Assembly (NCBI GenBank): GCA_026770585.1
Contig: MU646372.1
Location: forward strand, 678,366 to 703,911
Length of the DNA stretch: 25,546 bases
From: Baffinella frigidus
Lineage: Eukaryota; Cryptophyceae; Cryptomonadales; Baffinellaceae
Direction of reading: 5' to 3'
Shown: in pieces, positions 15,118-19,984 of the stretch
Layout: each line of letters opens with the position of its first letter
Numbering within the stretch: the first letter of the stretch is position 1
Position numbers and translations under genes: made by a program
The notes under the pieces: generated by a model
Told to the model about the DNA's origin: nothing
Seen by the model: the letters and a program-made list of their open reading frames with translations, nothing else
The model's database searches: none

Positions 15118-18098
15118 AAGGGTGGAAGAGCAGCGGTGCGGCTCCGCCAGAGAGAGAGAGAGGGTGAGAGAGAGAGAGAGAGANNNNNNNNNNNNNNNNN
15201 NNNNNNNNNNNNNNNNNNNNNNNNNNNNNNNNNNNNNNNNNNNNNNNNNNNNNNNNNNNNNNNNNNNNNNNNNNNNNNNNNNNNNNNNNNNNNNNNNNNN
15301 NNNNNNNNNNNNNNNNNNNNNNNNNNNNNNNNNNNNNNNNNNNNNNNNNNNNNNNNNNNNNNNNNNNNNNNNNNNNNNNNNNNNNNNNNNNNNNNNNNNN
15401 NNNNNNNNNNNNNATTGCTGGTACAAGGATATTTAATTGACCGATATTTCTGCCGGTGCCGCACGCAGCACTAAACCCCAAACCCCACACCCCAAACCCC
15501 ATACCCCAAACCCCACACACCAAATACCAATCCCCAATCCCCAATCTCATGTCCCCAATCCCCAAACCCCAAACCCCAAACCCCAAACCCCATCCCTCAA
15601 TCCCTTCACGCTGAGATGGTGGGGTGGCGGTGAGCAGGGTAGGAGAAGGTGCACGGGTGCATTCCATGCCTCGTCCCACGCCGAAACTGCTCTCCCTGAG
15701 ATGGCGGGGTGCCCTGGGCTGTTTTCCGCTTGAAAATGTCAAAAGGCTCAAACATTGAGCAGGGTGGGGGAAGCTGCACGGGTTCATCCCATGCCTCGCC
15801 CCACGCCGAAACACACGCTGAGATGGTAGAGTGCCGAAACTGCGAGTGCTGAAAGTGTGGGGTGGCGGTGAGCAGGGCAGGAGAAGACGCACGGGTGTAC
15901 GCTGGCCTCGGGCGTCGAGCACCTCCCGGGCAACATGCGGGACTCCTTCGACCCGGTCTCGCCTCCCCGCGCCCCACACCCTAGACCGTGAGCCCCACCC
16001 CACTGCTGCGAATACATGCCAAGTGGCAGGTAGGCGTCTACGTACGGAACAACTCCGTCGATCGACGATCGACGGTAGGCCTAACTACCCCAAAAACCGG
16101 ATCCGGTTTTTTGCCCGGATCAGTTTTTTTGCCCCACCGCACCTGTGCATCGATCAGTAAATTGGCACGTTCATAGGATAACGGACTGAAAAGCGGGTAG
16201 TTAGGCCTACGGTAGGCCGTAGGGCCCCTCGGACCTGGTTTTTCGTAGGAGCCCCACCAGGCCCCTACGGCCTACCGTAGGCAACACCGTAGGCCTAACT
16301 ACCCGGTTGTCAGTCCGTTACCCTGTTAAAGTAGTTGTCCTCATCGATGTGGAACGAACGGTAGACATGTCTACGTAAGGCGTGCGTAAACCCGTTTGCG
16401 GTAATTGTTGTCCATTTTGGACGTGCGGTTTTCCGGTTTCCCGATTTTTCCAACTGTTGTAAAGGTCGTAAAATATTTTAAATGGACACTTCTGGTACAA
16501 ATGAAAACCGGAAAACCGGAAAACAGCACATCCAAAATGGACAACAATTACCGCAAACGCTCTACCGGGCGCGGTGCCTCTGGGCGCAGCGGCAACAGTG
16601 CTATCAGAACTACGCTAGACCTGAGGGGAGTTAATCGCAAAAGTCAACTCCCGTGAGGCCTAGAGTCGACTGTTGCCAACCTCCAGGAATTTCCTGGAGC
16701 CTGCCCGTACGGCAACTTTTGGTTGACCACCATCACGTCTAAAGTGGTCATGACTTTCGGGTTTGGACATGGCCAAGGACCTCTGAACAACGCTTTGATG
16801 CGCGTAGATGCGGAAACGGCTCCCAAAGCACCTTCGACGGCAGCAGAAGAAGACCCAGCATGCCGATGGACGCAAGCTCTGCAAGCAGTGCGGCCAGGTG
16901 CCTTCACCGCCCTTATCCCAGAGAATTCATTAATTGAAGCATTTCCTGCAAACGAAATTTACTGCGGCCTGGTTCATCTCCGAAAATCTAATCATTCATG
17001 TCTTTCCTGCCATCGACAGTTGCTACAAAAATGCTTTACTAGAACTAGTATGGTCCAACTGTGCAGTATTTTTTGTTGCCCGCAAGCAATTAATCAATAC
17101 TTGTTCGGTGATTAATTAAGGTGCCCACAGCACAAGACCCCGTGCCCCAGGCCCCACCCTCCTCGAAACAGCTGTTTCGTTCAGCACGCCATACTGAGGG
17201 TAGAATCCGGCCGTAGAATGGCCGGAACATTGTGTGCCCGCCCTCCACTTAGCAGCCACGGGGGGCTTCACGGATACAGTCCATCTAAACGATGTGTACT
17301 AGAATCTTATCCATTTCTCCTAGATTCGAACCGCTTTTCCCCCGGATATCCGGGGAGAAAGGAACTCGGCCGCTGCTAAGTGGGACATAGCACCAACTGA
17401 TGCTTCCGGCGAGAAGACAAACTCCCTCAATTCGAGGAGTTTTCCTATGGTCCCTGCCTGTTGATAGCAAGAGCTCTGTAGGAGGTGGAGTTAGAACCCA
17501 TCCGGAAAATGCTCGTATGAGCGGCTGACAAGGGGTACAGTATGTGGCACAATGCGTAGCATGTACGGCACTGACGCTGACTGTTTGGCAATAGATTACC
17601 AATCTCTCTAGCAACCACACGAGGCTATCCATGCGAACACAATAAAAGGACATTTTAAAATTTGTGGGGAAATGATCACGTTTCCGTACGGATGTCCGTA
17701 CGGAAACGTGATCAAATGCTGACTTTTGACGTGTTTCCTGGGCAATAATCCAATAATTAACTTATGAATCTGTTCGCATGGATAGCCTCGTATGGAAGAG
17801 CTCTGCTAGGGGGCTGCGATCCTAGCCTGCGCTGCGCGCCTACCCTCTCCTGATTTAATCCCGCCGAGGATTCATACTGAATACGATGTTGGTGTATCTT
17901 AAGGGTAGAAATAAGACCGTCGTCCATCTAGACTTCATTGAGAGCCTTAAGATACACCAGTATCGGATCGGAGATCCCCGAAATCGTGTGCATTATGAAT
18001 ACTCGTCCGGATGAGATCACGTGCGTGTCTTCCCCAAAAAATGACACAGGCCGCCCGGGCAGATCTGGGGCAACTGCAAGCACACCAAGGAGGCGTGA
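6022..18098 (+). CDS. Methyltransferase-like protein with lysine-rich N-terminus and zinc-binding-like tail (9 exons)
   Basis: Model: 6022-6618, 7577-7676, 9770-9839, 11814-11900, 13536-13628, 14777-14958, 15876-15955, 16844-16897, 18063-18098; 1299 nt, 432 residues, in frame throughout. Residues 1-199 are Lys/Ala/Gly-rich with NLS-like runs. Residues 200-377 look like a class I methyltransferase domain: IYDPFFCTG (225-233) resembles the SAM-binding motif I of the DPFxGxG type, ENEDFY (250-255) would supply the acidic residue after strand 2, and TNPPYS (271-276) is the catalytic (D/N)PPY motif of amino-N methylases. VPNYVYMKDYY, RYTYESPKG and PFVSFWYMDPRPL follow. The tail has CKQCG and NCKHTKEA-stop, a CxxC...CxH zinc-knuckle pattern. 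I recall the same order in uncharacterised proteins of algae and stramenopiles. Substrate unknown; nuclear location inferred. Uncertain points are the exon 6/7 and 7/8 junctions. Confidence 0.75.
6687..6823. mobile_element. TTACTACACA-core foldback C2
   Basis: Core ggcaacgaaaattactacac / taaatttcgttgcc with outer arms gacgagtatttgactcaaat / its complement, the arms themselves containing the palindrome tatttgactcaaata. Confidence 0.88.
6970..7113. mobile_element. TTACTACACA-core foldback C3
   Basis: Core ggcaaggaaaattactacac with outer arms built on gtttatccggg and ctttagtttgat and their complements. Confidence 0.88.
7260..7319 (+). pseudogene. Exon 2 shard a (5' part)
   Basis: Near-copy of the first 60 nt of exon 2 with its own acceptor (tggcag|GAGGCGTACGAG), then diverging to a stop. 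Encodes EAYEHVGAVLRHFAKLLGKQ. Confidence 0.75.
7435..7465 (+). pseudogene. Exon 2 shard b, fused to half a foldback
   Basis: Copy of about 30 nt of exon 2 (gcgtaccagcacgtggggg) behind gtgcag, joined at about 7466 to the right half of the 161-bp CCACACAGCGG element. Confidence 0.7.
7466..7531 (+). mobile_element. Right half of CCACACAGCGG foldback
   Basis: cctacggacaaggtaacggg through cccgctgtgtgg matches the right half of the 161-bp element. The left end is replaced by an exon 2 shard. Confidence 0.75.
7577..7676 (+). CDS. Methyltransferase-like gene exon 2: motif I
   Basis: Acceptor tttccag|, donor accg|GTGCGC, phase 0 in and phase 1 out. It encodes EAYQHVGAVLRHFAELLGKQ then PEDLKIYDPFFCT and the first base of Gly. 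IYDPFFCTG is the SAM-binding motif I candidate. Partial copies lie at 7260-7319, 7435-7465 and 7942-7981. A 161-bp foldback begins 16 nt after the donor. Confidence 0.82.
7693..7853 (+). mobile_element. CCACACAGCGG foldback, 161 bp, complete
   Basis: Ends ccacacagcggacttcgaag and ccctgcgtagaccgctgagtgg are inverted. Interior ctacggtaggcaacccgtag and ggttcctacggataaggtaa. Same length and order as 25051-25211. Starts 16 nt after the exon 2 donor. Confidence 0.88.
7889..8122. repeat. AGTTCTGCCTGAGT inverted pair enclosing an exon 2 shard
   Basis: agttctgcctgagt at 7889 and gagtgaggcagagtta at 8107 are inverted. Between them lie exon 2 shard c and a gacggatgtgtacc loop-like motif. Confidence 0.5.
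7942..7981 (+). pseudogene. Exon 2 shard c (3' end with donor)
   Basis: Copy of the end of exon 2 (IYGPFFCTG) with the donor GTGCGC, lying between inverted AGTTCTGCCTGAGT-type repeats. Confidence 0.65.
8129..8150. repeat. 22-bp perfect palindrome
   Basis: cagcatgttgc followed by its exact complement. Confidence 0.9.
8168..8285 (+). mobile_element. CCACACAGCGG-family interior, copy 3
   Basis: ggattttgaatagcccctaa through ctacggataaggtagcgg matches 7712-7820 but lacks the standard ends, which are replaced by CAGCATG palindromes. Confidence 0.8.
8274..8301. repeat. 28-bp perfect palindrome
   Basis: catgctgggtttgc followed by its exact complement; half of it recurs at 8931-8945 next to the inverted element copy. 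Confidence 0.92.
8307..8465. mobile_element. Foldback with GTCCTAAATTAGAACGATAT arms
   Basis: Arms atatcgttctaatttaggac and the exact inverse, separated by an AT-rich loop with tggtacaaattt and gtgtaccacg. Confidence 0.9.
8552..8648. mobile_element. Small foldback, ~97 bp
   Basis: gtcaaccctcatgcaaaccg / cagtttgcgtgggggttgac, with inner ccgtcaacttc / gaagttgac pairing. Confidence 0.82.
8931..9031 (-). mobile_element. CCACACAGCGG-family interior, inverted copy
   Basis: cgttaccttatccgtaggaa and ggttgcctaccgtagcgtcc are the reverse complement of the copy at 8168-8285, giving an 0.86-kb inverted pair. Confidence 0.82.
9112..9133 (+). pseudogene. Exon 3 shard a
   Basis: Copy of the exon 3 acceptor and first bases (caggagcggtgtggcgcaac) directly after CCCGAAA heptamers. 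Confidence 0.55.
9211..9320. repeat. (TATAA)n microsatellite
   Basis: Pentameric TATAA tract with minor interruptions, in the intron between exons 2 and 3. Confidence 0.95.
9346..9376 (+). pseudogene. Exon 3 shard b, fused to half a foldback
   Basis: Acceptor plus about 27 nt of exon 3, running into the right half of the CCACACAGCGG foldback (9377-9455). Confidence 0.65.
9377..9455 (+). mobile_element. Right half of CCACACAGCGG foldback joined to exon 3 shard
   Basis: ggggttcctacggataaggc through cccgctgtgtgg. The left half is missing and replaced by exon 3 shard b. Confidence 0.78.
9529..9590 (+). pseudogene. Exon 3 shard c
   Basis: Nearly full-length but internally deleted copy of exon 3 (about 62 nt, reading ccacaatgagaacgaggac at its end). 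It runs into cccctgcactctaacccc instead of a donor. Confidence 0.65.
9615..9753 (+). mobile_element. CCACTTAGCAGC-family element, 139 bp
   Basis: ccacttagcagccaccgggg ... gtcgctgctgagtgg. Aligns along its whole length with 17245-17383 and, reversed, with 14604-14755. Ends 16 nt before exon 3. Confidence 0.85.
9770..9839 (+). CDS. Methyltransferase-like gene exon 3
   Basis: Acceptor aacacag|, donor atcg|GTGGGC; phase 1 in, phase 2 out. It encodes (G)AVRRNLAAEGFPHIHNENED then FY(R), completing the motif I helix and supplying the acidic post-strand-2 segment. Four incomplete copies lie nearby (9112, 9346, 9529, 9925). This copy is the only one with both splice sites and an uninterrupted frame. 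Confidence 0.8.
9843..10298 (+). repeat. Degenerate heptamer tract (CCCGAAA, CACGAAA, CCCCAAA, CCCTAAA)
   Basis: Period-7 repeats grade from CCCGAAA through CACGAAA to about 11 perfect CCCCAAA units and then CCCTAAA: a telomere-like interstitial array in the intron after exon 3. Exon 3 shard d is embedded in it. A small CCCGAAA patch also lies at 9070-9101. Confidence 0.88.
9925..9978 (+). pseudogene. Exon 3 shard d (3' part)
   Basis: Copy of the exon 3 3' half (HIHNENEDFHR) where the GTGGGC donor has become GTCGGC. It is followed, like the real exon, by CCCGAAA-type heptamers. Confidence 0.7.
10481..10509. repeat. Short perfect hairpin
   Basis: cctcccggccc atttcag ggccgggagg; intronic GC-rich stem with a 6-7 nt loop. 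Confidence 0.8.
10738..10931. mobile_element. Foldback with GTACAGTCCACCTACCCTAA arms
   Basis: Left arm gtacagtccacctaccctaa is inverted as ttagggtaggtccactgtac at the right, with inner tacccctcc-type direct repeats. Confidence 0.85.
11041..11186. mobile_element. Foldback with TGGGACCTGAAGCGGATCAA arms
   Basis: gcgtcgagccctcga, then tgggacctgaagcggatcaa, both matched inverted on the right side (gatttgatccgcttcaggtc). Confidence 0.88.
11240..11418. mobile_element. CCACACGAGGCTA-family foldback, subtype 2, copy 2
   Basis: 179 bp, nearly identical to 3464-3642, implying recent spread within the window. Confidence 0.9.
11517..11675 (+). repeat. 22-bp minisatellite, ~7 copies
   Basis: Unit ttatggcctggcgtggcttc plus cc; very low divergence. 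It makes spurious ORFs in several frames. Lies about 140 bp before exon 4. Confidence 0.95.
11814..11900 (+). CDS. Methyltransferase-like gene exon 4: NPPY catalytic motif
   Basis: Acceptor ctggcag|, donor tcaa|GTGCGC; phase 2 in and out. It encodes (R)VQREKRVPEHDVVVTNPPYS then ADHVPRLL(K). VVVTNPPY is strand 4 plus the (D/N)PPY motif of amino-N methyltransferases. Two further copies (12238-12313 and 12429-12481) retain an intact NPPYSADHVPRLL frame and the same GTGCGC donor, so alternative or mutually exclusive use cannot be ruled out. This copy alone has the full 5' part and matching acceptor phase. Confidence 0.82.
11924..12008 (+). repeat. 27-bp tandem repeat, 3 copies
   Basis: aatattcattattaatactc plus cacggca, three units just after exon 4. 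Confidence 0.9.
12051..12070 (+). pseudogene. Exon 4 shard a (last 20 nt plus donor)
   Basis: tacgtcccgaggctcctcaa followed by GTGCGCCCGACC, matching the end of exon 4 and the start of its intron. Confidence 0.65.
12238..12313 (+). pseudogene. Exon 4 copy b with intact NPPY frame
   Basis: Copy of exon 4 from EKRIPEHDVVVTNPPY onward, with donor GTGCGC and following intron sequence. It lacks the exon 4 acceptor and first bases. It keeps its frame, so alternative splicing is conceivable. Confidence 0.7.
12429..12481 (+). pseudogene. Exon 4 copy c
   Basis: Copy starting at VVVTNPPYSADHVPRLL with donor GTGCGC. Copies b and c share the same downstream foldback arm (gtgtgataaatacgcca), so they arose by tandem duplication of exon plus intron with a period of about 170-190 bp. 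Confidence 0.7.
12505..12725. mobile_element. TTACTACACA-core foldback C6
   Basis: Left arm gtgataaatacgccacggcg plus aaatttactacaca, right arm tgtagtaaattttgttgccg plus tggcgtatttatc. Confidence 0.78.
12759..12859. mobile_element. ATCCCTCAAGTG-family foldback, copy 1
   Basis: tatccctcaagtgg / cacttgagggata ends with cctacggtag in the interior. Related to 18902-19009 and 20418-20525. Confidence 0.78.
13162..13253 (-). mobile_element. CCACTTAGCAGC-family element, truncated
   Basis: gattccagggcaatggataa through ggctgataagtgg matches about two thirds of the 139-bp element in reverse. Confidence 0.78.
13349..13524. mobile_element. TTACTACACA-core foldback C4
   Basis: Core aaatttactacacg / cgtgtagtaaattt within outer arms gatctcatccggtcagg, atttgatttaaatcg and gtcccccgaatgca and their complements. 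Ends 11 nt before exon 5. Confidence 0.9.
13536..13628 (+). CDS. Methyltransferase-like gene exon 5
   Basis: Acceptor ctggcgcag|, donor gcaa|GTGCGC; phase 2 in and out. It encodes (K)WAVKNGKPWIILVPNYVYMK then DYYQPSLGNC(K). The hydrophobic WIILVPNY strand after the NPPY exon is the expected strand 5 of the fold. Foldback elements end 11 nt upstream and begin 16 nt downstream of the exon. Confidence 0.82.
13645..13796. mobile_element. Foldback directly after exon 5
   Basis: atccgggagcatgcttgatt..aaatgg pairs with ccattttcatttgaattaaa..ccggat; starts 16 nt after the exon 5 donor. Confidence 0.7.
14039..14191. mobile_element. TAACGGCCTG-family foldback, copy 1
   Basis: taacggcctgaaaatggggt and its inverse, with inner cctaggacctcctaccgtag / inverse. 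Related to 16178-16322. Confidence 0.92.
14273..14408. mobile_element. TTACTACACA-core foldback C5
   Basis: aatctccatacaggtattca outer arm and gtaacgaaaattacaacaca core; same family as 3739-3874. Confidence 0.85.
14439..14588. mobile_element. AGCTCTGCCTCAGT-family foldback, copy 2
   Basis: tctagctctgcctcagttaa..gatgag inverted at the right end; loop gccaaaagttgacggatttg..taccacaaaaa. Confidence 0.85.
14604..14755 (-). mobile_element. CCACTTAGCAGC-family element, inverted copy
   Basis: ccacgtagcagcggccgagt to cggtggctgctacgtgg; ends 21 nt before exon 6. Confidence 0.85.
14777..14958 (+). CDS. Methyltransferase-like gene exon 6
   Basis: Acceptor accccacag| with a pyrimidine tract; phase 2 in. 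It encodes (K)PIYLCPPGRYTYESPKG, then a hydrophilic linker, TAPFVSFWYMDPRPLVDGKE and LFKWWKSS. The donor is placed at GCG|GTGCGG (phase 1) because most other donors of this gene are GTGCG. The alternative CCA|GTGAGA at 14973 (phase 0) also joins in frame if exon 7 starts at 15881. A copy of the exon end recurs at 15122-15150 in GA microsatellite. Confidence 0.8.
14974..15183. repeat. (GA)n/(GATA)n microsatellite interrupted by exon 6 shard
   Basis: GA and GATA repeats with the duplicated exon 6 end at 15122-15150. Confidence 0.95.
15122..15150 (+). pseudogene. Exon 6 shard (3' end plus donor)
   Basis: tggaagagcagcggtgcggc is repeated in GA microsatellite about 175 bp after the real exon end. 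Confidence 0.7.
15184..15413. other. Assembly gap (N)
   Basis: 230 unknown bases inside the intron between exons 6 and 7, beginning in GA microsatellite. Confidence 0.99.
15471..15600 (+). repeat. CCCCAAA heptamer tract
   Basis: Period-7 CCCCAAA/CCCCACA/CCCCATA repeats, second interstitial telomere-like tract, in the intron before exon 7. Confidence 0.9.
15632..15660 (+). pseudogene. Exon 7 shard a (5' edge)
   Basis: gagcagggtaggagaaggtg resembles the acceptor and start of exon 7. Confidence 0.55.
15757..15785 (+). pseudogene. Exon 7 shard b (5' edge)
   Basis: gagcagggtgggggaagctg, a second degenerate copy of the acceptor region of exon 7 about 115 bp before it. Confidence 0.5.
15876..15955 (+). 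CDS. Methyltransferase-like gene exon 7
   Basis: Acceptor gtgagcag|, phase 1 in. It encodes (G)QEKTHGCTLASGVEHLPGNM then RDSFDP. TLASGVEHLPGNMRDSFDP is the conserved-looking block. The donor CCG|GTCTCG (phase 0) fits exon 8; the frame otherwise stays open to a TGA at 15989. Two partial copies of the exon's 5' edge lie upstream at 15632-15660 and 15757-15785. Confidence 0.65.
16178..16322. mobile_element. TAACGGCCTG-family foldback, copy 2
   Basis: ataacggactgaaaagcggg and inverse; inner tagttaggcctacggtaggc. A fragment of it (cggtaggcctaactacccc) also lies at 16073. Confidence 0.9.
16393..16559. mobile_element. Foldback with TTTGCGGTAATTGTTGTCCA arms
   Basis: Arm of about 55 bp including ccattttgga and ggttttccggttt, inverted on the right. 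The loop resembles that of 952-1139. Confidence 0.9.
16844..16897 (+). CDS. Methyltransferase-like gene exon 8: CxxC half of zinc-binding-like tail
   Basis: Acceptor acggcag| (or cagcag| three bases later), donor ggccag|GTGCCT, phase 0. It encodes QKKTQHADGRKLCKQCGQ. The CKQC pair followed, after splicing, by NCKH suggests a short zinc-binding module. A different frame gives a longer unspliced ORF across this region, which I take as a shadow. Confidence 0.6.
16921..17106. mobile_element. Diverged TTACTACACA-type foldback
   Basis: gaattcattaattgaagc..gcaaacgaaatttactgcgg and ttgcccgcaagcaattaatc outline C1/C5-type arms with decayed pairing. Confidence 0.55.
17245..17383 (+). mobile_element. 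CCACTTAGCAGC-family element, 139 bp, copy 2
   Basis: ccacttagcagccacggggg ... ggccgctgctaagtgg, same length as 9615-9753. Confidence 0.87.
17478..17612 (+). repeat. GTAGGAGGTGGAGTTAGAA dispersed repeat, copy 1
   Basis: Also at 20161-20297 (same orientation) and 19586-19715 (reverse). No clear inverted ends. Confidence 0.85.
17615..17795. mobile_element. CCACACGAGGCTA-family foldback, subtype 1, inverted copy
   Basis: 181 bp, the reverse complement of 2071-2251 apart from a few substitutions. Confidence 0.9.
17870..18016. mobile_element. Foldback before exon 9
   Basis: attcatactgaatacgat..ggtgtatcttaag pairs with cttaagatacacc..atcgtgtgcattatgaat. Confidence 0.65.
18063..18098 (+). CDS. Methyltransferase-like gene exon 9: C-terminus
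   Basis: Acceptor ccgggcag|, phase 0; encodes IWGNCKHTKEA and TGA. The Cys and His would complete CxxC...CxH with exon 8. An alternative acceptor at acacag| (exon starting at 18050) would add PPGQ but needs a phase 2 donor. A foldback cluster begins about 40 bp after the stop. Confidence 0.6.
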   Translation: MWGNCKHTKEA

Positions 18099-18135
18099 GG
18101 GCCATGCCCTGAGACGCACCGCGCCGCGGGAGATC

Positions 18136-18256
18136 TACAGGGGTACCTCGCTCATAAGAAACTGCCTCCCCCTAGGACCCTACAGTAGGCATATGCCTAG
18201 GGCCCTATGGTGGTCCTGGGGGCGGGGGGCTTTCCTATGAGCGAGGTACCCCTGTA
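18136..18256. mobile_element. TACAGGGGTACCTCGCTCAT foldback, copy 1
   Basis: 121 bp; terminal arms tacaggggtacctcgctcat plus aagaaac and inverse; interior ctacagtagg..cctagggccctatggtgg. Confidence 0.93.
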
Positions 18257-18346
18257 CGGGATGGTGGCAGCTGACTCAGCAAGTCCCCTGCCGTATTTGC
18301 TGACTGACGTGGCGTCAGCGAGGCACTGTGCCATGCCATGGGCCTG

Positions 18347-18487
18347 CCACTAGCCCTTGGAGGTGGCTCAAATAGTGCGCTGGGGCATTTTTGATTTGCC
18401 TTGGATCGGGGTCGGATCCGACCCCGATCCAAGGTGAAATCGAGGACCTTCCAGGGCACCATTTGAGCCACTTGGGGTGGCTGGTGG
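18347..18487. mobile_element. CCACCAGCCCT-family foldback, copy 3
   Basis: ccactagcccttggaggtgg..ctcaaatagtgc and inverse, with a central palindrome gatcggggtcggatccgacc. Confidence 0.85.
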
Positions 18488-18536
18488 TGGGTCATGTCCC
18501 GGGACGCAGCGTGGCGCGGGCACGTCTCACACGCCC

Positions 18537-18658
18537 TATAGGGGTACCTCGCTCATAAGAAACCGCCCCCACCTAGGACCCCACAGTGGGACCATGCCTA
18601 GGGCCCTACGGTGGTCCTAGGGGGGGGGGCAGTTTCTTATGAGCGAGGTACCCCTGTA
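18537..18658. mobile_element. TACAGGGGTACCTCGCTCAT foldback, copy 2
   Basis: Same arms and interior as copy 1, 122 bp. Confidence 0.92.
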
Positions 18659-18783
18659 GCGTGTCCCGGGGGGGGGGGGTGCCAGGCCTCAGTGCCGGGG
18701 CGGGGTGCGAGCTTTCTGTAAATGTTTTCGATGCGTGTTGGACGCGACCTGCATCCCTGAAGTTGCCACATGGGTTCAAACCC

Positions 18784-19028
18784 CCAAAGAGGTCCTAGGC
18801 AGGTCCTCTAGGGGCCCTACGGTAGGGCGTATGAGCCTACTGGCCTCTTAAGGGGTATGTGGCGGCCGTATACCCCGCCATATACCCCTTAATGGCCGCC
18901 ATATCCCTCAAGTGACCATAGGGTGAATATTCGCCCTAATTCGCCCTAGGCAGGTCCTAGGGCCCTACGGTAGGGCGTATGAGCCTACTGGTCACTTAAG
19001 GGATACGGCCTCTTAAGGGGTATATGGC
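18784..19028. mobile_element. Nested ATCCCTCAAGTG-type foldbacks
   Basis: An inner foldback (atccctcaagtgacca / tggtcacttaagggat, about 18902-19009) lies inside an outer one (ccatatacccctta / cctcttaaggggtatatgg). Both contain ctaggggccctacggtaggg-like interiors. Confidence 0.8.
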
Positions 19029-19063
19029 GGCCTACCTGTCGGTAGGCATGAAGGTCTCTCGAG

Positions 19064-19184
19064 TACAGGGGTACCTCGCTCATAAGAAACCGCCCTCCCC
19101 TAGGACCCTACAGTAGGCCTGTGCCTAGGGCCCTTGGTGGTCCTATGGGGGGGGGCAGTTTCTTATGAGCGAGGTACCCCTGTA
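19064..19184. mobile_element. TACAGGGGTACCTCGCTCAT foldback, copy 3
   Basis: 121 bp, same arms and interior. Confidence 0.92.
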
Positions 19185-19242
19185 GCAAAGAGGCGGCTCT
19201 CGCCACCATGTGGTGTTGCTCCTCTCTTTCTCTGCCTCACGC

Positions 19243-19301
19243 TGTGGGTAATTACATGTACCCTAGACTCGCAAGTTATGAGTCTAGGGCAATTACCCAC
19301 A
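19243..19301. repeat. Hairpin GTGGGTAATTAC...CCTAGACTC
   Basis: gtgggtaattacatgtaccctagactc pairs in two blocks (gggtaatt; ctagactc) with gagtctagggcaattaccc. Confidence 0.85.
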
Positions 19302-19337
19302 CACGCCACCTCCTGCGTGCCGTCACTCCAACTCTCT

Positions 19338-19575
19338 AGCTCTGCCTCAGTCGGGTTTACCGACTGTTCTCAAGCTGGTATCTCAGGTGTGTGGTACAAA
19401 CCCGTCAACGTTGGAGTGGCAAATAGCCTTTGGTCTCACAAAAATTGTGAGCCTCAGTCGGACAGGTGACGAGCCTCGGTCGGACAGGTGACGAGCCTCG
19501 GTGGTTGACTAATGAAGGTAAGTTCTTTCTCGCTTGTGTGCGGGCCTTGGCCAAATGAGACTGAGACAGAGCTAG
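19338..19575. mobile_element. AGCTCTGCCTCAGT-family foldback, copy 3
   Basis: agctctgcctcagtc left and gactgagacagagct right. Inner tggtacaaacccgtcaacg loop motif and a duplicated gacgagcctcggt segment. Confidence 0.75.
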
Positions 19576-19585
19576 ACTCTCTGTC

Positions 19586-19715
19586 GAGAGATTGATAATG
19601 CATTGCCAAACAGTCAGTGTCAGTGTCACACATGCTACGCATTGTGCTATTACTGTGCCCCATGTCGGCCGCTCATTAGAGCATTTTCCGGATGGATTCT
19701 GACTCCACCTCCTAC
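19586..19715 (-). repeat. GTAGGAGGTGGAGTTAGAA dispersed repeat, inverted copy
   Basis: cattgccaaacagtcagtgt ... gattctgactccacctcctac, the reverse of 17478-17612. Confidence 0.83.
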
Positions 19716-19814
19716 ACTTTCTGTCAAAGAGGACGCACCGAGTTGCGTCGGAAGGCCCAGAGCTCTGCCATGGTTCGGGGCTTGCTTGACATCTGGTTGC
19801 ACGCCGCGTACATG

Positions 19815-19935
19815 TACAGGGGTACCTCGTTCATAAGAAAGCACCCCCCCCCTAGGACCATCATAAGGCCCTAGGCATAGTCCTACTGTAGGGTCCTAGG
19901 AGGAGGCGATTTCTTCTGAGCGAGGTACCCCTGTA
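19815..19935. mobile_element. TACAGGGGTACCTCGCTCAT foldback, copy 4
   Basis: 121 bp; the interior is inverted relative to copy 1 (cctaggcatagtcctactgt). Confidence 0.9.
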
Positions 19936-19984
19936 GGGTGGTCCGAGGCTCCTATGCACAGGCTCACCGTGCGTTTAGGTTCCT

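Noticed and set aside
14810-16003. 397-residue minus-strand open frame
   Set aside because: It runs through the N gap, GA microsatellite and heptamer repeats. SLSLSL and WGLGFGV runs are translations of simple repeats, and exons 6-7 of a gene lie on the other strand.
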